Positions 7,842 to 16,151 of a stretch of 64,000 bases of DNA are shown one piece after another; position 1 is the first letter of the stretch; each line of letters opens with the position of its first letter. The stretch is from Nitrospirota bacterium (lineage in GTDB: Bacteria; Nitrospirota; Thermodesulfovibrionia; Thermodesulfovibrionales; Dissulfurispiraceae). The notes under the pieces were generated by a model that worked only from the letters and a program-made list of their open reading frames with translations, was not told the origin of the DNA and did no database searches. The position numbers and the translations under genes are program-made. Where the stretch lies: assembly GCA_023476565.1 (NCBI GenBank), contig JAMCVZ010000037.1, positions 1 to 64,000 of the forward strand, read 5' to 3'.

Positions 7842-9671
7842 TTGCGAAAGAGAATAACCCTGGCAGTAATGCTGGGCATGTCCATAATATTGTTGAGCCT
7901 TGGAATTGTAAGCTACTACATCATCCAGGAAAACATAGAGGACTCCCTGAATAAAAAACTCGCCCTCGCCCGCCTGATCCGGACCAATATAGACAATATC
8001 ATAAAGGACAACGTAAACCGCCTCTACGACATATCCCTATCAGGCAGCGTAAACCTCGAAGATAATGATTTAACCCCTGAAAGGGAAGCCCTCAACACGG
8101 CATACAGGTATTCCATATTCACGGACGGGATATTCCTTCTGGATAGAGAGGGCAATGTCATCTTAAATTATCCCGAAAAGATACCCTCTACCGACATCAA
8201 TCTTTTGAGCATCGAGCCCATAGGCAGGATGATTGCCACCGGGAAGCCTGTTGTATCAAATGTCTATGTCACGGAAACGGCAAAGAGAAAGGTGCTTTTT
8301 GTGCTTGTGCCCCTGAAGGACAAAAACGGCAGCCCTGTGGGAATCGCCGGGGGAGAGATAGACCCCACAAATCCCAATCTTACCAATATGCTCAAGCATA
8401 CCGATATAGGACAAAATACCTTCATAGACATCATCGATTCCAACGGCATAGTCATTGCTTCATCAAGGCCCTCACGGACGCTCACATACTGTGACTACAA
8501 TAAATTCTTCAGCGCCATAATAAGTTCAAAAAAGGAGCGGGTGGCAACCTGCCATCAATGCCATGATTCGGAAAAGAGGAAGAAATCAACAAACATTGTA
8601 GCATTTGTTCCCCTTGAGATGGCGCCGTGGGGGGTATCCATACAGGAACCCAGGGATGATGTCTTTGCATCCTCCATACAGTTGAAAAAAGCCTTTGCCG
8701 CCCTCGGTATAATCTTCATAGGGACAGCATTCATACTGGCCATAGGTATAAGCAGGAGCGTGGTAAACCCCATAAAAGAGGTCATAAAGGCAACAGACCG
8801 CATAGCAAAGGGGGATTTATCGAAACCTGTTACTGTACAGGCCAGTGATGAGATCGGTGTTTTAAGCCAGAGTTTTGAAATCATGAGGGGCAAGCTTGCC
8901 GAATCCATCGAGAGCATAAGAAATTACAACCTGGAGCTTGAAAACAGGGTCAGAGAAAGGACAAGGAAGATAAAAGAAAGCCGGCAGATGATACAGAATT
9001 TGCTCAACAAAATAATTTCGAGCGAGGAGGAGGAGAGGAAGAGGATCGCCAGAAACCTCCATGATGAAACCATCCAGGATCTATCAGCCCTTCTCATGAA
9101 GATCGATATGTGCAAACTCTATCCGGAACAAATCTCTGCAAATAAGATTGATGATATCAGGAAGATCGTTATTAATACGCTGGACGGCCTGAACACAATA
9201 ATACAAAATCTGCGGCCTTCGCTTCTGGACGACCTCGGGCTGGAGGCCGCAATAAAATGGCTCCTTAATATACATCTCGGAGAGAAGGGGATAAATGTCT
9301 TCTACAATATCATCGGAGCCGACAATAAAAGATTCAGCCCTGAAATAGAAATAAGGCTTTTCAGGATCATACAGGAAGCGATTGCAAACATATCGCGCCA
9401 TGCAAATGCCCTGAATGTCTTTGTAATTCTTAAGGCTGACAACAATTATATCAGCGTGGATGTGGAGGATGACGGAGATGGATTCGACGTCAATACCCTG
9501 TTTCAGCAGACCGTTCATGCAAGAAAGGACTTCAGGGGCCTGGGGCTTTTAGGCATGAAGGAAAGGGCATCCCTTATGGGAGGAAGCATGGAGATACATT
9601 CAGCGCCGGACTGCGGCACAAGGGTAAGTCTTAAAGTTCCAATGAAAGCGGAGGGAGAAGAAGATGTCTGA
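7842..9671 (+). CDS. NarX-type sensor histidine kinase with periplasmic CxxCH heme site
   Basis: This 609-residue protein starts at TTG behind a gggag site. It has an N-terminal transmembrane helix (about 5-28) and a periplasmic sensor region of Cache type (about 30-280). A CHQCH motif at 237-241 should bind heme c covalently, since the domain is outside the membrane. A second transmembrane helix (about 282-305), HAMP, coiled coil, HisKA_3 (phospho-acceptor His407 in ARNLHDE) and HATPase_c follow. It overlaps the next response regulator gene by 8 bases. A heme-bearing sensor directly after a multiheme cytochrome operon suggests redox or gas (NO/CO/O2) sensing that controls that operon. The ligand is inference. 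Confidence 0.88.
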   Translation: MRKRITLAVMLGMSIILLSLGIVSYYIIQENIEDSLNKKLALARLIRTNIDNIIKDNVNRLYDISLSGSVNLEDNDLTPEREALNTAYRYSIFTDGIFLLDREGNVILNYPEKIPSTDINLLSIEPIGRMIATGKPVVSNVYVTETAKRKVLFVLVPLKDKNGSPVGIAGGEIDPTNPNLTNMLKHTDIGQNTFIDIIDSNGIVIASSRPSRTLTYCDYNKFFSAIISSKKERVATCHQCHDSEKRKKSTNIVAFVPLEMAPWGVSIQEPRDDVFASSIQLKKAFAALGIIFIGTAFILAIGISRSVVNPIKEVIKATDRIAKGDLSKPVTVQASDEIGVLSQSFEIMRGKLAESIESIRNYNLELENRVRERTRKIKESRQMIQNLLNKIISSEEEERKRIARNLHDETIQDLSALLMKIDMCKLYPEQISANKIDDIRKIVINTLDGLNTIIQNLRPSLLDDLGLEAAIKWLLNIHLGEKGINVFYNIIGADNKRFSPEIEIRLFRIIQEAIANISRHANALNVFVILKADNNYISVDVEDDGDGFDVNTLFQQTVHARKDFRGLGLLGMKERASLMGGSMEIHSAPDCGTRVSLKVPMKAEGEEDV

Positions 9672-10323
9672 AATAAAGGTCCTTATAGCGGACGACCATG
9701 CCCTTGTGAGGGAGGGCATTACAGCCTTTTTGAAAACATGCGACGACATCGAGGTGGTTGCCGAGGCGTCTGACGGGCTTGAGGCCATAGAAAAGACGAA
9801 TAAGTTCCGTCCGGACATAGTTATAATGGACATAAACATGCCGAAACTGGGAGGGTATGAGGCAACAATAGAGATGAAAAAGATAAGTCCGGATATAAAA
9901 ATACTCGTGCTTACACAGTATGAGGACAAAGAGTACATATCCAGATTTCTGAAGGCAGGGGTTTCCGGCTACCTGCTGAAAAAGGCGGTGGGAAGCGACC
10001 TGATTACGGCATTGCGGGCCATTAATAAGGGAGAATCGTATCTCCACCCCTCCATTACGTCCGAGGTGGTTGCAGGTTATCTGGGCAAGGACAAACAGGC
10101 AGCAATGGAGGATCCATACGAAAAACTCACTGACAGGGAAAAACAGGTTCTGAAACTGATAGCAGAGGGATACACGCACAAAGAGATAGCCGATATGCTG
10201 AATATCAGCGTAAAGACCGTAACAGCCCACCAAACCAATATCAGCGAAAAGCTCGGCATACACGCGCGTGCGGGGCTCATCAAGTTTGCCATTCAGAGGG
10301 GAATCATAAAGATAGGTTCTTAA
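9664..10323 (+). CDS. NarL/FixJ-family response regulator
   Basis: This 219-residue protein has a receiver domain (phospho-acceptor Asp56 in VIMDINMP, acidic pair near residues 9-10, Lys in LLKKAVG) and a C-terminal LuxR-type HTH (LTDREKQVLKLIAEG, about 150-215). The start overlaps the kinase gene, so kinase and regulator are translationally coupled. By context it should transduce the heme-kinase signal. Likely targets are the cytochrome operon or the kinase operon itself. No terminator is obvious downstream. Confidence 0.92.
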   Translation: MSEIKVLIADDHALVREGITAFLKTCDDIEVVAEASDGLEAIEKTNKFRPDIVIMDINMPKLGGYEATIEMKKISPDIKILVLTQYEDKEYISRFLKAGVSGYLLKKAVGSDLITALRAINKGESYLHPSITSEVVAGYLGKDKQAAMEDPYEKLTDREKQVLKLIAEGYTHKEIADMLNISVKTVTAHQTNISEKLGIHARAGLIKFAIQRGIIKIGS

Positions 10324-10431
10324 GCTGCTGCCGCGTGCTCTATCAATCGTGCTCTTCATTCATTTATTCTGAAATTTTACAGGTGTTCTGATAAAATTAT
10401 TGGAATGAAGGTTTTTATACAAAGGAAATAA

Positions 10432-11784
10432 ATGCATTCCCTTCTGGAACTGTTCAGAAATTTTGCTCAAAGGGAGGACTTAGCCGGTACGGCTTTCATT
10501 GTAGGCGGGGCTGTGCGGGATATTATTCTGGGCAAGGAGCTCAGGGATATTGATATAGCGCTCAAGGGAGACGCACCCGGTATAGCAAAAAGGTTTGCAC
10601 ATGACATCAACGGCTCGTTCGTCTTCCTGGACAGCGATTTCGGTACCGCCCGTGTTGTAAAAGGCGATCAGTTTATGGACCTCTCGGTCCTCAGAGGCGA
10701 CTCCATTTACACCGACCTTGCAGGCCGTGATATAACTATCAATGCCATGGCAATTCCCCTTAAAAGCAGTAACAAGTTACAAGTAACAAGTGAAGAGTTT
10801 AAGAATAAAAACTTCAAAAACTCGTTACTTGTCACCCGTTACTCGTCACTGGATGTAATCGATCCTTTCAATGGGCAGAACGACCTGCTCGACGGGATTA
10901 TCAGAATGGTATCGGAAGAAAATCTCATACAGGATCCCCTGAGGCTTCTTCGCGTATACCGCTTCGCCGCTGCATTGCATTTCTCAATCGAAAAGCATAC
11001 GCTCGGCGCCGCCAGAAAACATGCGGTAAGGATAAATTCGGCAGCCGTTGAAAGAATTGCTGATGAGCTGAGGCATATCCTGAGACTCAACGCTTCATAT
11101 GACACCATCAACGGTATGGTTAATGCCGGTCTCCTGCCCTCAATATTCCCTGAGGTTGGAAAAGATGCATGGGAACGCGTGCTCCCGTTGTATGGAAAAG
11201 TCGAGGAGATTCTGGACAACCTTGCTGTTTATTTCCCCGGATATTCCGATGATATCTCAAACTACTTTCATGTGGATTACAGGAGGGTATGCTTAAAATT
11301 ATCCACTCTCTTTTCTAACTCCGAAGCAGCCGGGAATGCCGCGTTAAGGTTAAAAATGTCGGGGAAAGAGGTGGAATTTATATATCCGGCGGCATCCGGG
11401 AGCCGTCGAATCCCGGATTTATATGATGAAAGTAAAAGTTCCGATAAGAAAGCCCCCATCGCTTTTTTGAAGAAATTTCAAAATGACATTTATCCTTTGA
11501 TCATTCTTGGCATCGCCCATGCCGGGCTCCTGTCCAACGAGGCTGAGATACTCTCCTTCTGCCGGAAACTCCTCTCATTCTATCACGAGGAGATAAGGCC
11601 GAGAATGGAAATGATGCCCTTGATCACCGGCAATGACCTTATCAGGGAGTTTCACCTGACACCCTCTCCCCTCTTTAAAAAGATACTCACGGAGATCGAG
11701 GACAGAACCCTGGCGGGTGAGATAAGCTCCGGGGAGGAGGCCCTGAAGGCAGTCAGGGGAATGCTTAAGCAGGGAAAAGAATGA
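10432..11784 (+). CDS. cca: CCA tRNA nucleotidyltransferase/poly(A) polymerase family
   Basis: This 450-residue protein has the class II nucleotidyltransferase head: VGGAVRDIILGKELRDIDIAL (about 22-42, with the two catalytic Asp residues) and a neck region with EENLIQDPLRLLRVYRFAA (about 160-178). It adds or repairs the 3' CCA of tRNA, or polyadenylates RNA; sequence alone does not separate these. Residues about 110-142 form an unusual low-complexity insert between the INAMA motif and the DPFNGQ motif, where relatives run on directly. The DNA behind it is an imperfect palindrome listed separately, and the frame stays open. The C-terminal half resembles an HD-less alpha-helical body. Confidence 0.88.
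   Translation: MHSLLELFRNFAQREDLAGTAFIVGGAVRDIILGKELRDIDIALKGDAPGIAKRFAHDINGSFVFLDSDFGTARVVKGDQFMDLSVLRGDSIYTDLAGRDITINAMAIPLKSSNKLQVTSEEFKNKNFKNSLLVTRYSSLDVIDPFNGQNDLLDGIIRMVSEENLIQDPLRLLRVYRFAAALHFSIEKHTLGAARKHAVRINSAAVERIADELRHILRLNASYDTINGMVNAGLLPSIFPEVGKDAWERVLPLYGKVEEILDNLAVYFPGYSDDISNYFHVDYRRVCLKLSTLFSNSEAAGNAALRLKMSGKEVEFIYPAASGSRRIPDLYDESKSSDKKAPIAFLKKFQNDIYPLIILGIAHAGLLSNEAEILSFCRKLLSFYHEEIRPRMEMMPLITGNDLIREFHLTPSPLFKKILTEIEDRTLAGEISSGEEALKAVRGMLKQGKE
10768..10850. repeat. Palindromic element inserted in frame in cca
   Basis: The left part carries repeated GTAACAAGT words (10768-10791). The right part carries the complementary CTCGTTACTTGTCACC and GTTACTCGTCACT words (10820-10850). 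An inner GAGTTT/AAACTC pair closes the hairpin. The element falls between two conserved blocks of the nucleotidyltransferase and keeps the reading frame, adding about 28 residues. Confidence 0.7.
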
Positions 11785-11828
11785 CGGTAATCATATATTT
11801 ACGCCTGCGGCTGATATAGAATAAGGAC

Positions 11829-12827
11829 ATGGAAAGGATCAACCGCTCATACATCAGGAAGATACGCTACGCTGTCCAGTGGTCCGTATTCTTTATGGTC
11901 ATATATGCGGGCGTCAGCTTTTATTTCTTTGTGCGGGAGATTGAGCACGGCGCAATACCGTCCGTATCGCGGGCGCCCTCTGTTGAGGGCTTCATGCCCA
12001 TAGGCGCCCTGATGGCGCTCAAGCTCTGGGTTACGGAAGGGATTTTCGATCCCCTGCACCCGGCAGCGCTGGTCATTTTTCTTGCCGCGATAGTCCTTGC
12101 GGCCCTTCTGAAAAAGTCTTTCTGCGGGTGGATATGCCCCGTAGGAACACTGTCGGATGCCGTATGGAAGGCGGGCGGGAAAGTATTCGGGAAAAATTTT
12201 ACGATCCCCAAATATTTCGACTATCCTTTGAGGTCGATCAAATATATCCTCACAGCCTTCTTTTTATATATAATCCTGATAAAAATGCCGGCAGCGCAGA
12301 TAACGGGATTTCTCAGCAAGCCTTACTGGAAGGTTGCCGATATAAAGCTCCTGAAATTTTTCACGGAGATGTCCACGACCACCCGAATAGCGCTGGTGGG
12401 CCTGTCCGGTCTCTCGCTCTTTTATAAAAATTTCTGGTGCAGATATCTCTGTCCGTACGGCGGGCTGCTGGGGCTTTTGAGTTTCATCAGTCCCGTAAAA
12501 ATAAGGAGGACCTCACATTGCACCCAGTGCGGATTATGTACAAAAAACTGCCCTTCCCTGCTCCCTGTCGATAAAAAAGAGAGTATCCGGTCACCCGAAT
12601 GCACGGGCTGCCTTACATGCGTCAGCTACTGTCCGGCAAAGGACGCGCTGGATATCTCGCTTGCGGGCGGAAAGGCTGTAAAGCCTGAAATCTTTATCGC
12701 TGCCGTTGCAGCCGTGTTCTCCGGCTTTATTCTGCTTGCCAGGATTACGGGGAAATGGCATTCATCCATTACTTACGGGGAGCTCTATAATCTCGTGCCG
12801 TTCATCAGGTCCTTTTCGCACCCGTAG
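11829..12827 (+). CDS. NapH/CcoG-like membrane polyferredoxin
   Basis: This 332-residue protein has about five transmembrane segments. It carries the CGWICPVGTLSD (about 97-108) and CRYLCPYGGLLG (about 204-215) motifs typical of NapH/NosR/CcoG membrane iron-sulfur proteins. Two [4Fe-4S] sites follow in CTQCGLCTKNC (about 235) and CTGCLTCVSYC (about 259). Such proteins pass electrons from quinol or ferredoxin to periplasmic redox partners, or take part in cytochrome oxidase assembly. It stands alone after cca, so its partner is unknown. The last helix (about 283-303) follows the ferredoxin domain, which is therefore enclosed between helices. Confidence 0.85.
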   Translation: MERINRSYIRKIRYAVQWSVFFMVIYAGVSFYFFVREIEHGAIPSVSRAPSVEGFMPIGALMALKLWVTEGIFDPLHPAALVIFLAAIVLAALLKKSFCGWICPVGTLSDAVWKAGGKVFGKNFTIPKYFDYPLRSIKYILTAFFLYIILIKMPAAQITGFLSKPYWKVADIKLLKFFTEMSTTTRIALVGLSGLSLFYKNFWCRYLCPYGGLLGLLSFISPVKIRRTSHCTQCGLCTKNCPSLLPVDKKESIRSPECTGCLTCVSYCPAKDALDISLAGGKAVKPEIFIAAVAAVFSGFILLARITGKWHSSITYGELYNLVPFIRSFSHP

Positions 12828-12837
12828 GACACGGGAA

Positions 12838-12880
12838 CGAAGGACAGACTTATTCCATGTATTTCTGAAACCCCACACTA
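12838..12880. repeat. Dispersed repeat, copy 1 of 2
   Basis: A 38-base stretch (12843-12880), starting GACAGACTTATTCCATG and ending AACCCCACACTA, is identical to 52949-52986. With one mismatch the match extends left to 12838. Both copies lie between genes. The identity over 40 kb suggests a recently spread element or a conserved site. Confidence 0.8.
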
Positions 12881-12910
12881 AGATAATAACCGTTATTTCG
12901 CCGGGGGAGA

Positions 12911-12940
12911 TAAAAAAGGGTGGGGAACAGCCCCACCCTT
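12911..12940 (-). terminator. Rho-independent terminator of the HU gene
   Basis: AAGGGTGGGG (12916-12925) and CCCCACCCTT (12931-12940) form a 10-bp stem with an AACAG loop. Read on the minus strand, the stem is followed by six T residues (12917-12912). It lies 59 bases beyond the HU stop codon. Confidence 0.9.
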
Positions 12941-12998
12941 CCTCGTATAACAGTTTAGGAACAATCACTGCCGAATGATTGATCCTGTTATGGTAGAA

Positions 12999-13271
12999 TC
13001 ATCGGACAGCATCCCTGAATATTTTCCCCGCGCTGAACTTCGGCACTTTTGCTGCAGGGATTTTAATTGTCGCTCCGGTCCTCGGATTACGTCCCTGTCT
13101 GGCTTTCCTCTTTGAAACGGAAAAAGTTCCGAACCCCACCAGGGTCACTTTCTGTCCTTTTTTCAATGCCCCCTTGACTGCTGCAATCATCGTATCCAGC
13201 GCCCTGCCGGCCTCGGCCTTTGTCATCTTCGCACCGGATGCGACCTTTTCAATCAACTCTCCTTTGGTCAT
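12999..13271 (-). CDS. hup: HU-family DNA-binding protein
   Basis: This 90-residue histone-like protein has the HU/IHF signature in [20 protein letters not shown] and the DNA-arm motif [20 protein letters not shown]. It bends and compacts DNA. The ATG at 13271 was chosen because AAGGAGG lies just before it; a start seven codons upstream has no such site. Transcription begins at a promoter near 13600 and runs through a 300-base structured leader containing a cyclic-di-GMP riboswitch. Expression of this nucleoid protein is therefore probably tied to c-di-GMP. A strong terminator follows, making it a single-gene transcript. Confidence 0.95.
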   Translation of the reverse strand: MTKGELIEKVASGAKMTKAEAGRALDTMIAAVKGALKKGQKVTLVGFGTFSVSKRKARQGRNPRTGATIKIPAAKVPKFSAGKIFRDAVR

Positions 13272-13292
13272 GTAGCCTCCTTTTAATCTCAT

Positions 13293-13475
13293 GGTTCTTA
13301 ACTGAAAAGTATCAGGACCACAGTTAAACCCCGAGCTTTCGCTCTTTTACTGATTACACCCCCTTTCATTGTTGTTCCGGGAACATCGGATGCGTTGCCG
13401 CATATCATAATGGCGTACGAGCAGAGATATCTCTCGAAGGGATTGAAAATATGTGGAGCTGCAATATGTCATCGA
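13293..13475 (-). other. Structured leader between riboswitch and HU gene
   Basis: These 183 untranslated bases hold at least three small hairpins on the minus strand: ATGCG-GCAA-CGCAT, TGTTCC-C-GGAACA and GAGC-GAAA-GCTC. An AACTG/CAGTT pair sits close to the HU ribosome binding site. Together they could be the expression platform of the riboswitch. No open reading frame with a credible start and ribosome binding site is seen. Confidence 0.5.
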
Positions 13476-13568
13476 CCCTTTTCGGTAACCCTGCCACCAT
13501 AGGCTGCATCCTGCCCTTAGGTTGTCGGCTTTGCGTCCCACCCTTTCGGATGGTTTGCCTTTTCGATA
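13476..13568 (-). ncRNA. Cyclic-di-GMP-I (GEMM-I) riboswitch in the HU leader
   Basis: Reading the minus strand, the hallmarks of the GEMM-I aptamer occur in order: GGCAAACC (13559-13552), a CCGAAAGGG hairpin, GGGACGCAAAGCC, CCTAAGG, a second stem around TGCAGCC...GGTGGC, and closing GGGTTACCG (13491-13483). This closely follows the Vibrio Vc2 aptamer layout, including the GAAA tetraloop and its receptor. The HU start is about 205 bases downstream. The stretch between contains further GNRA-capped hairpins (ATGCG-GCAA-CGCAT, GAGC-GAAA-GCTC) but no clear terminator, so control may be at translation or RNA stability. Confidence 0.93.
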
Positions 13569-13595
13569 AGGACTACTGCTTTTTAAAACTGGATA

Positions 13596-13625
13596 ATTGT
13601 ATTATTTTGTTTTTTTCTTTGTCAA
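13596..13625 (-). promoter_or_regulatory. Sigma-70-like promoter for the riboswitch-HU transcript
   Basis: On the minus strand, TTGACA (13625-13620) and TACAAT (13601-13596) are separated by 18 bases of AT-rich DNA. The predicted transcript start, near 13588, is about 20 bases before the riboswitch aptamer. No other gene lies between this promoter and HU. Confidence 0.75.
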
Positions 13626-13646
13626 TAAAAAAGTCGTCTCTGCCCC

Positions 13647-14357
13647 CTACAGATTTGCCCTTTCCCATACCGTCGCCTTCTCATAATCCCTGAAGAGCCG
13701 CTCCCTCCTCTTGAATTCCTGAGAATGCACTATGTTCCTGCCGGCCTTCTTTCCGACGCCGATAGCAGCATGGAGCATTTCATGATATATAATGAATTCC
13801 ACAAAATAGAGGGGAACGGTCCTTTTGTCGAGGACCGGGTTTATCCGTATGGTATTGGTATGCACACTGTAGCTGCCCAATGTCCTTCTCCTCGCAGCCC
13901 TCTTTGTGCCCCTTGCGCCCCAGGTTATCGAGGCGGTAACCCTGCCTTCAAAATAATCCCTGTTTATTGCCTCATAGAGATGCCCGAGATTATGATACCT
14001 GCCCTGAAGAACGGCATGGACCGCCCTGGGGGGCTTGTTCCTCAGGCAGGTGCTGTTCTTTTTAATAAACTCCCTGAGGAGCGGCGTCCTTCTGCTCTTC
14101 GCCTTTATGAATTCCGCTATCTCGGCTATGATATCGATGCCCGCATTCAACAGCATTCTGTGGAACCTGATATGAACAACCCCGCTCTTTATTCTTGCTG
14201 AAAGGATACTGGTGGAATTATCCGTAAGGATAAGGGAGACCGGCTTTCCTGTTTTTTTCCGGAAATACTCTGTTATGAACCTCTCATCATGCCCGGAAAA
14301 GAGACTCAACTGCGTATTGAACTCGGGACGCGGCATGCTTAAATATACCATAAACAT
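13647..14357 (-). CDS. SprT-like zinc metallopeptidase
   Basis: This protein has 236 residues if started at the ATG at 14357, which follows a GAAAGAG site; a TTG nine codons upstream is less likely. The C-terminal half carries YHEMLHAAIG, the HExxH zinc motif, and a later H in VHSQEFKRRERLF, as in SprT/Spartan-type peptidases. A short YFEGRV...ITWG segment before it is also typical of the family. The N-terminal 100 residues, with repeated hydrophobic strands, are not recognised. No zinc-ribbon tail is present, unlike many SprT proteins. The role is probably protein cleavage, but the substrate is unknown. It ends only 21 bases from the HU promoter region. Confidence 0.8.
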   Translation of the reverse strand: MFMVYLSMPRPEFNTQLSLFSGHDERFITEYFRKKTGKPVSLILTDNSTSILSARIKSGVVHIRFHRMLLNAGIDIIAEIAEFIKAKSRRTPLLREFIKKNSTCLRNKPPRAVHAVLQGRYHNLGHLYEAINRDYFEGRVTASITWGARGTKRAARRRTLGSYSVHTNTIRINPVLDKRTVPLYFVEFIIYHEMLHAAIGVGKKAGRNIVHSQEFKRRERLFRDYEKATVWERANL

Positions 14358-14444
14358 AACTCTTTCAAGATATGCTAATATCAATAGTGATTCGTTTCAA
14401 ATAGTTCCGGATAGCGCATTCCCGGAGATTTGAGGAGGTATGGC

Positions 14445-15452
14445 ATGCCTGAGCTGAGGATGAACCTGATAACGCGGGAATGGGTCATTTTCGCAATGGA
14501 AAAAGGAAAGAGGCCGCAGGATTTCATAGGGGCCAGGGAGAAAAAGAGGCACCCTGAATTTGTAGAGACCTGCCCGTTCTGTCCGGGAAATGAAGCAAAG
14601 AGCCCTGATGAGCGGTACAGGATCAACGGGGAAGAAGGGTGGAAGGTAAGGGTCATACTGAACAAGTTTTCGGTGCTCTCGCGGGACGGGGAGAAAGTAA
14701 GGACGAATTCCGGTCTGAGAAAGGTTGTAAACGGTGTCGGCATTCACGAGATAATAATCGACACCCCCGTTCACAACCACACAACGGCCGTCATGCCCGC
14801 TGATCAGATAGAGGACGTCTTGCAGACATACAGGGGCCGTTTCACCGAGGTCTACAAGGATCCGAGAGTTGAATATGTGATTATATTCAAAAACAGCGGC
14901 CACGACTCCGGGACTTCCATCGAGCATTCGCTCTCACAGGTCGTAGGCATGCCTATAACGCCCCGCCAGGTGAGGAACAGGACCGAGGGCGCCATGAAGT
15001 TCTTCGACGATACAGGCGAATGCCTGATGTGCAGGATCATCAATGATGAATTGAGCGACGGCTCAAGGGTCCTGTTTAACACAAAGCATTTCGTATCGTT
15101 CATTCCCTATGCCGCGGTATCGCCGTTCCACGTCTGGATATTCCCCAAAAGGCATTCCGGCTCCTTTGCCGATGCCAGACCCGGGGAACTGCAGGACCTT
15201 GCGTCAAATCTCAAAGCAGTAATGTCGAGGCTCTACTACGGCCTGGCAAATCCCGATTTCAATTATATCATCAAATCGGGGAAACCGTCCCATACCGACT
15301 CGGAATATATCCACTGGTATCTGACGATCGTGCCCCGCGTCGCTATGACCTCGGGCGTTGAGATGGGCTCCGGCATGTTCATAAACCCCCTTGCTCCCGA
15401 GGTAAGCGCGGATTTCCTGAGGAATATACGGGTACCTGAATATGGCCGGTGA
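14445..15452 (+). CDS. GalT-like nucleotidyltransferase with altered active site
   Basis: This 335-residue protein belongs to the galactose-1-phosphate uridylyltransferase family (HIT superfamily). The ATG at 14445 follows gaggagg. The N-terminal zinc site CPFCPGNE and the HNHTT segment are present. The C-terminal HIT-like half (CLMCRI..., FHVWIFPKRHSG, HWYLTIVPR) also fits GalT or ADP-glucose-phosphorylase-like enzymes. The catalytic block, normally HxHxQ, reads H161-S-L163-S-Q165 here, so the nucleophilic second His is Leu. Unless the base is an error, the protein may be inactive in uridylyl transfer or use another mechanism. Its last 11 bases overlap the next response regulator gene. Confidence 0.8.
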   Translation: MPELRMNLITREWVIFAMEKGKRPQDFIGAREKKRHPEFVETCPFCPGNEAKSPDERYRINGEEGWKVRVILNKFSVLSRDGEKVRTNSGLRKVVNGVGIHEIIIDTPVHNHTTAVMPADQIEDVLQTYRGRFTEVYKDPRVEYVIIFKNSGHDSGTSIEHSLSQVVGMPITPRQVRNRTEGAMKFFDDTGECLMCRIINDELSDGSRVLFNTKHFVSFIPYAAVSPFHVWIFPKRHSGSFADARPGELQDLASNLKAVMSRLYYGLANPDFNYIIKSGKPSHTDSEYIHWYLTIVPRVAMTSGVEMGSGMFINPLAPEVSADFLRNIRVPEYGR

Positions 15453-16131
15453 GAAAATCCTCATAGTAGAGGACGAGAAAAAGATCTCCGATATTGTGAA
15501 GTCGTATCTCGAGAGGGATGATTTCAAGGTCACTGTTGCACAAACAGGGGAAGCGGCGCTGCGGCAGATCAAAAACACTTACGACCTCGTTATCCTCGAT
15601 TTAATGCTTCCCGATATCGACGGTGAAGATATCTGCAGGGCCATAAGGGAATTCTCAGATGTCCCCATAATAATGCTGACCGCGAAGAGCTCCGAAGATG
15701 AGCGGGTCAAGGGTCTCTGTATAGGCGCCGACGATTACGTTGTAAAGCCTTTCAGTCCCAGGGAACTCGTTGCGAGGGTCAATGCGCACCTCAGGAGGAC
15801 GAGGAAAGACGAGAAAAAAATCCTCTCCTTCAACGGCGGGCTCCTTAAAATAGATACTGCTTCCATCGAGGTCCTCAAGGCCGGGGCAACCATTCCCCTG
15901 ACGACTACCGAATTCAGGATACTCCTCATGCTTGCGGAGAAACCGCAGATGGTCTTCAGCAGGCTCCAGATCGTCAATGCGGTACAGGGATATGATTTCG
16001 AGGGATATGACAGGGTCATCGATGCGCACATCAAGAACATAAGGCAGAAGATAGAGGACAACCCGCACAAGCCGGTATTCCTGAAGACCGTTTACGGCGC
16101 CGGGTACAAATTCATAGGCGTCCCTGATTGA
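15442..16131 (+). CDS. OmpR/PhoB-family response regulator
   Basis: This 229-residue protein has a receiver domain (DE at about residues 10-11, phospho-acceptor Asp53 in VILDLMLPD, Thr and Lys in the MLTAKSS and VVKPFSP blocks). A C-terminal winged helix follows (about 130-228), ending GAGYKF. The start overlaps galT by 11 bases. The matching histidine kinase follows after a 211-base gap filled by a large inverted repeat. Targets are not evident. Confidence 0.93.
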   Translation: MAGEKILIVEDEKKISDIVKSYLERDDFKVTVAQTGEAALRQIKNTYDLVILDLMLPDIDGEDICRAIREFSDVPIIMLTAKSSEDERVKGLCIGADDYVVKPFSPRELVARVNAHLRRTRKDEKKILSFNGGLLKIDTASIEVLKAGATIPLTTTEFRILLMLAEKPQMVFSRLQIVNAVQGYDFEGYDRVIDAHIKNIRQKIEDNPHKPVFLKTVYGAGYKFIGVPD

Positions 16132-16151
16132 GAACAAAAGTGGGTAATCGT

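Noticed and set aside
13347-13541. Minus-strand open frame across the riboswitch region
   Set aside because: It overlaps the conserved aptamer and has no ribosome site; the RNA explains the conservation.
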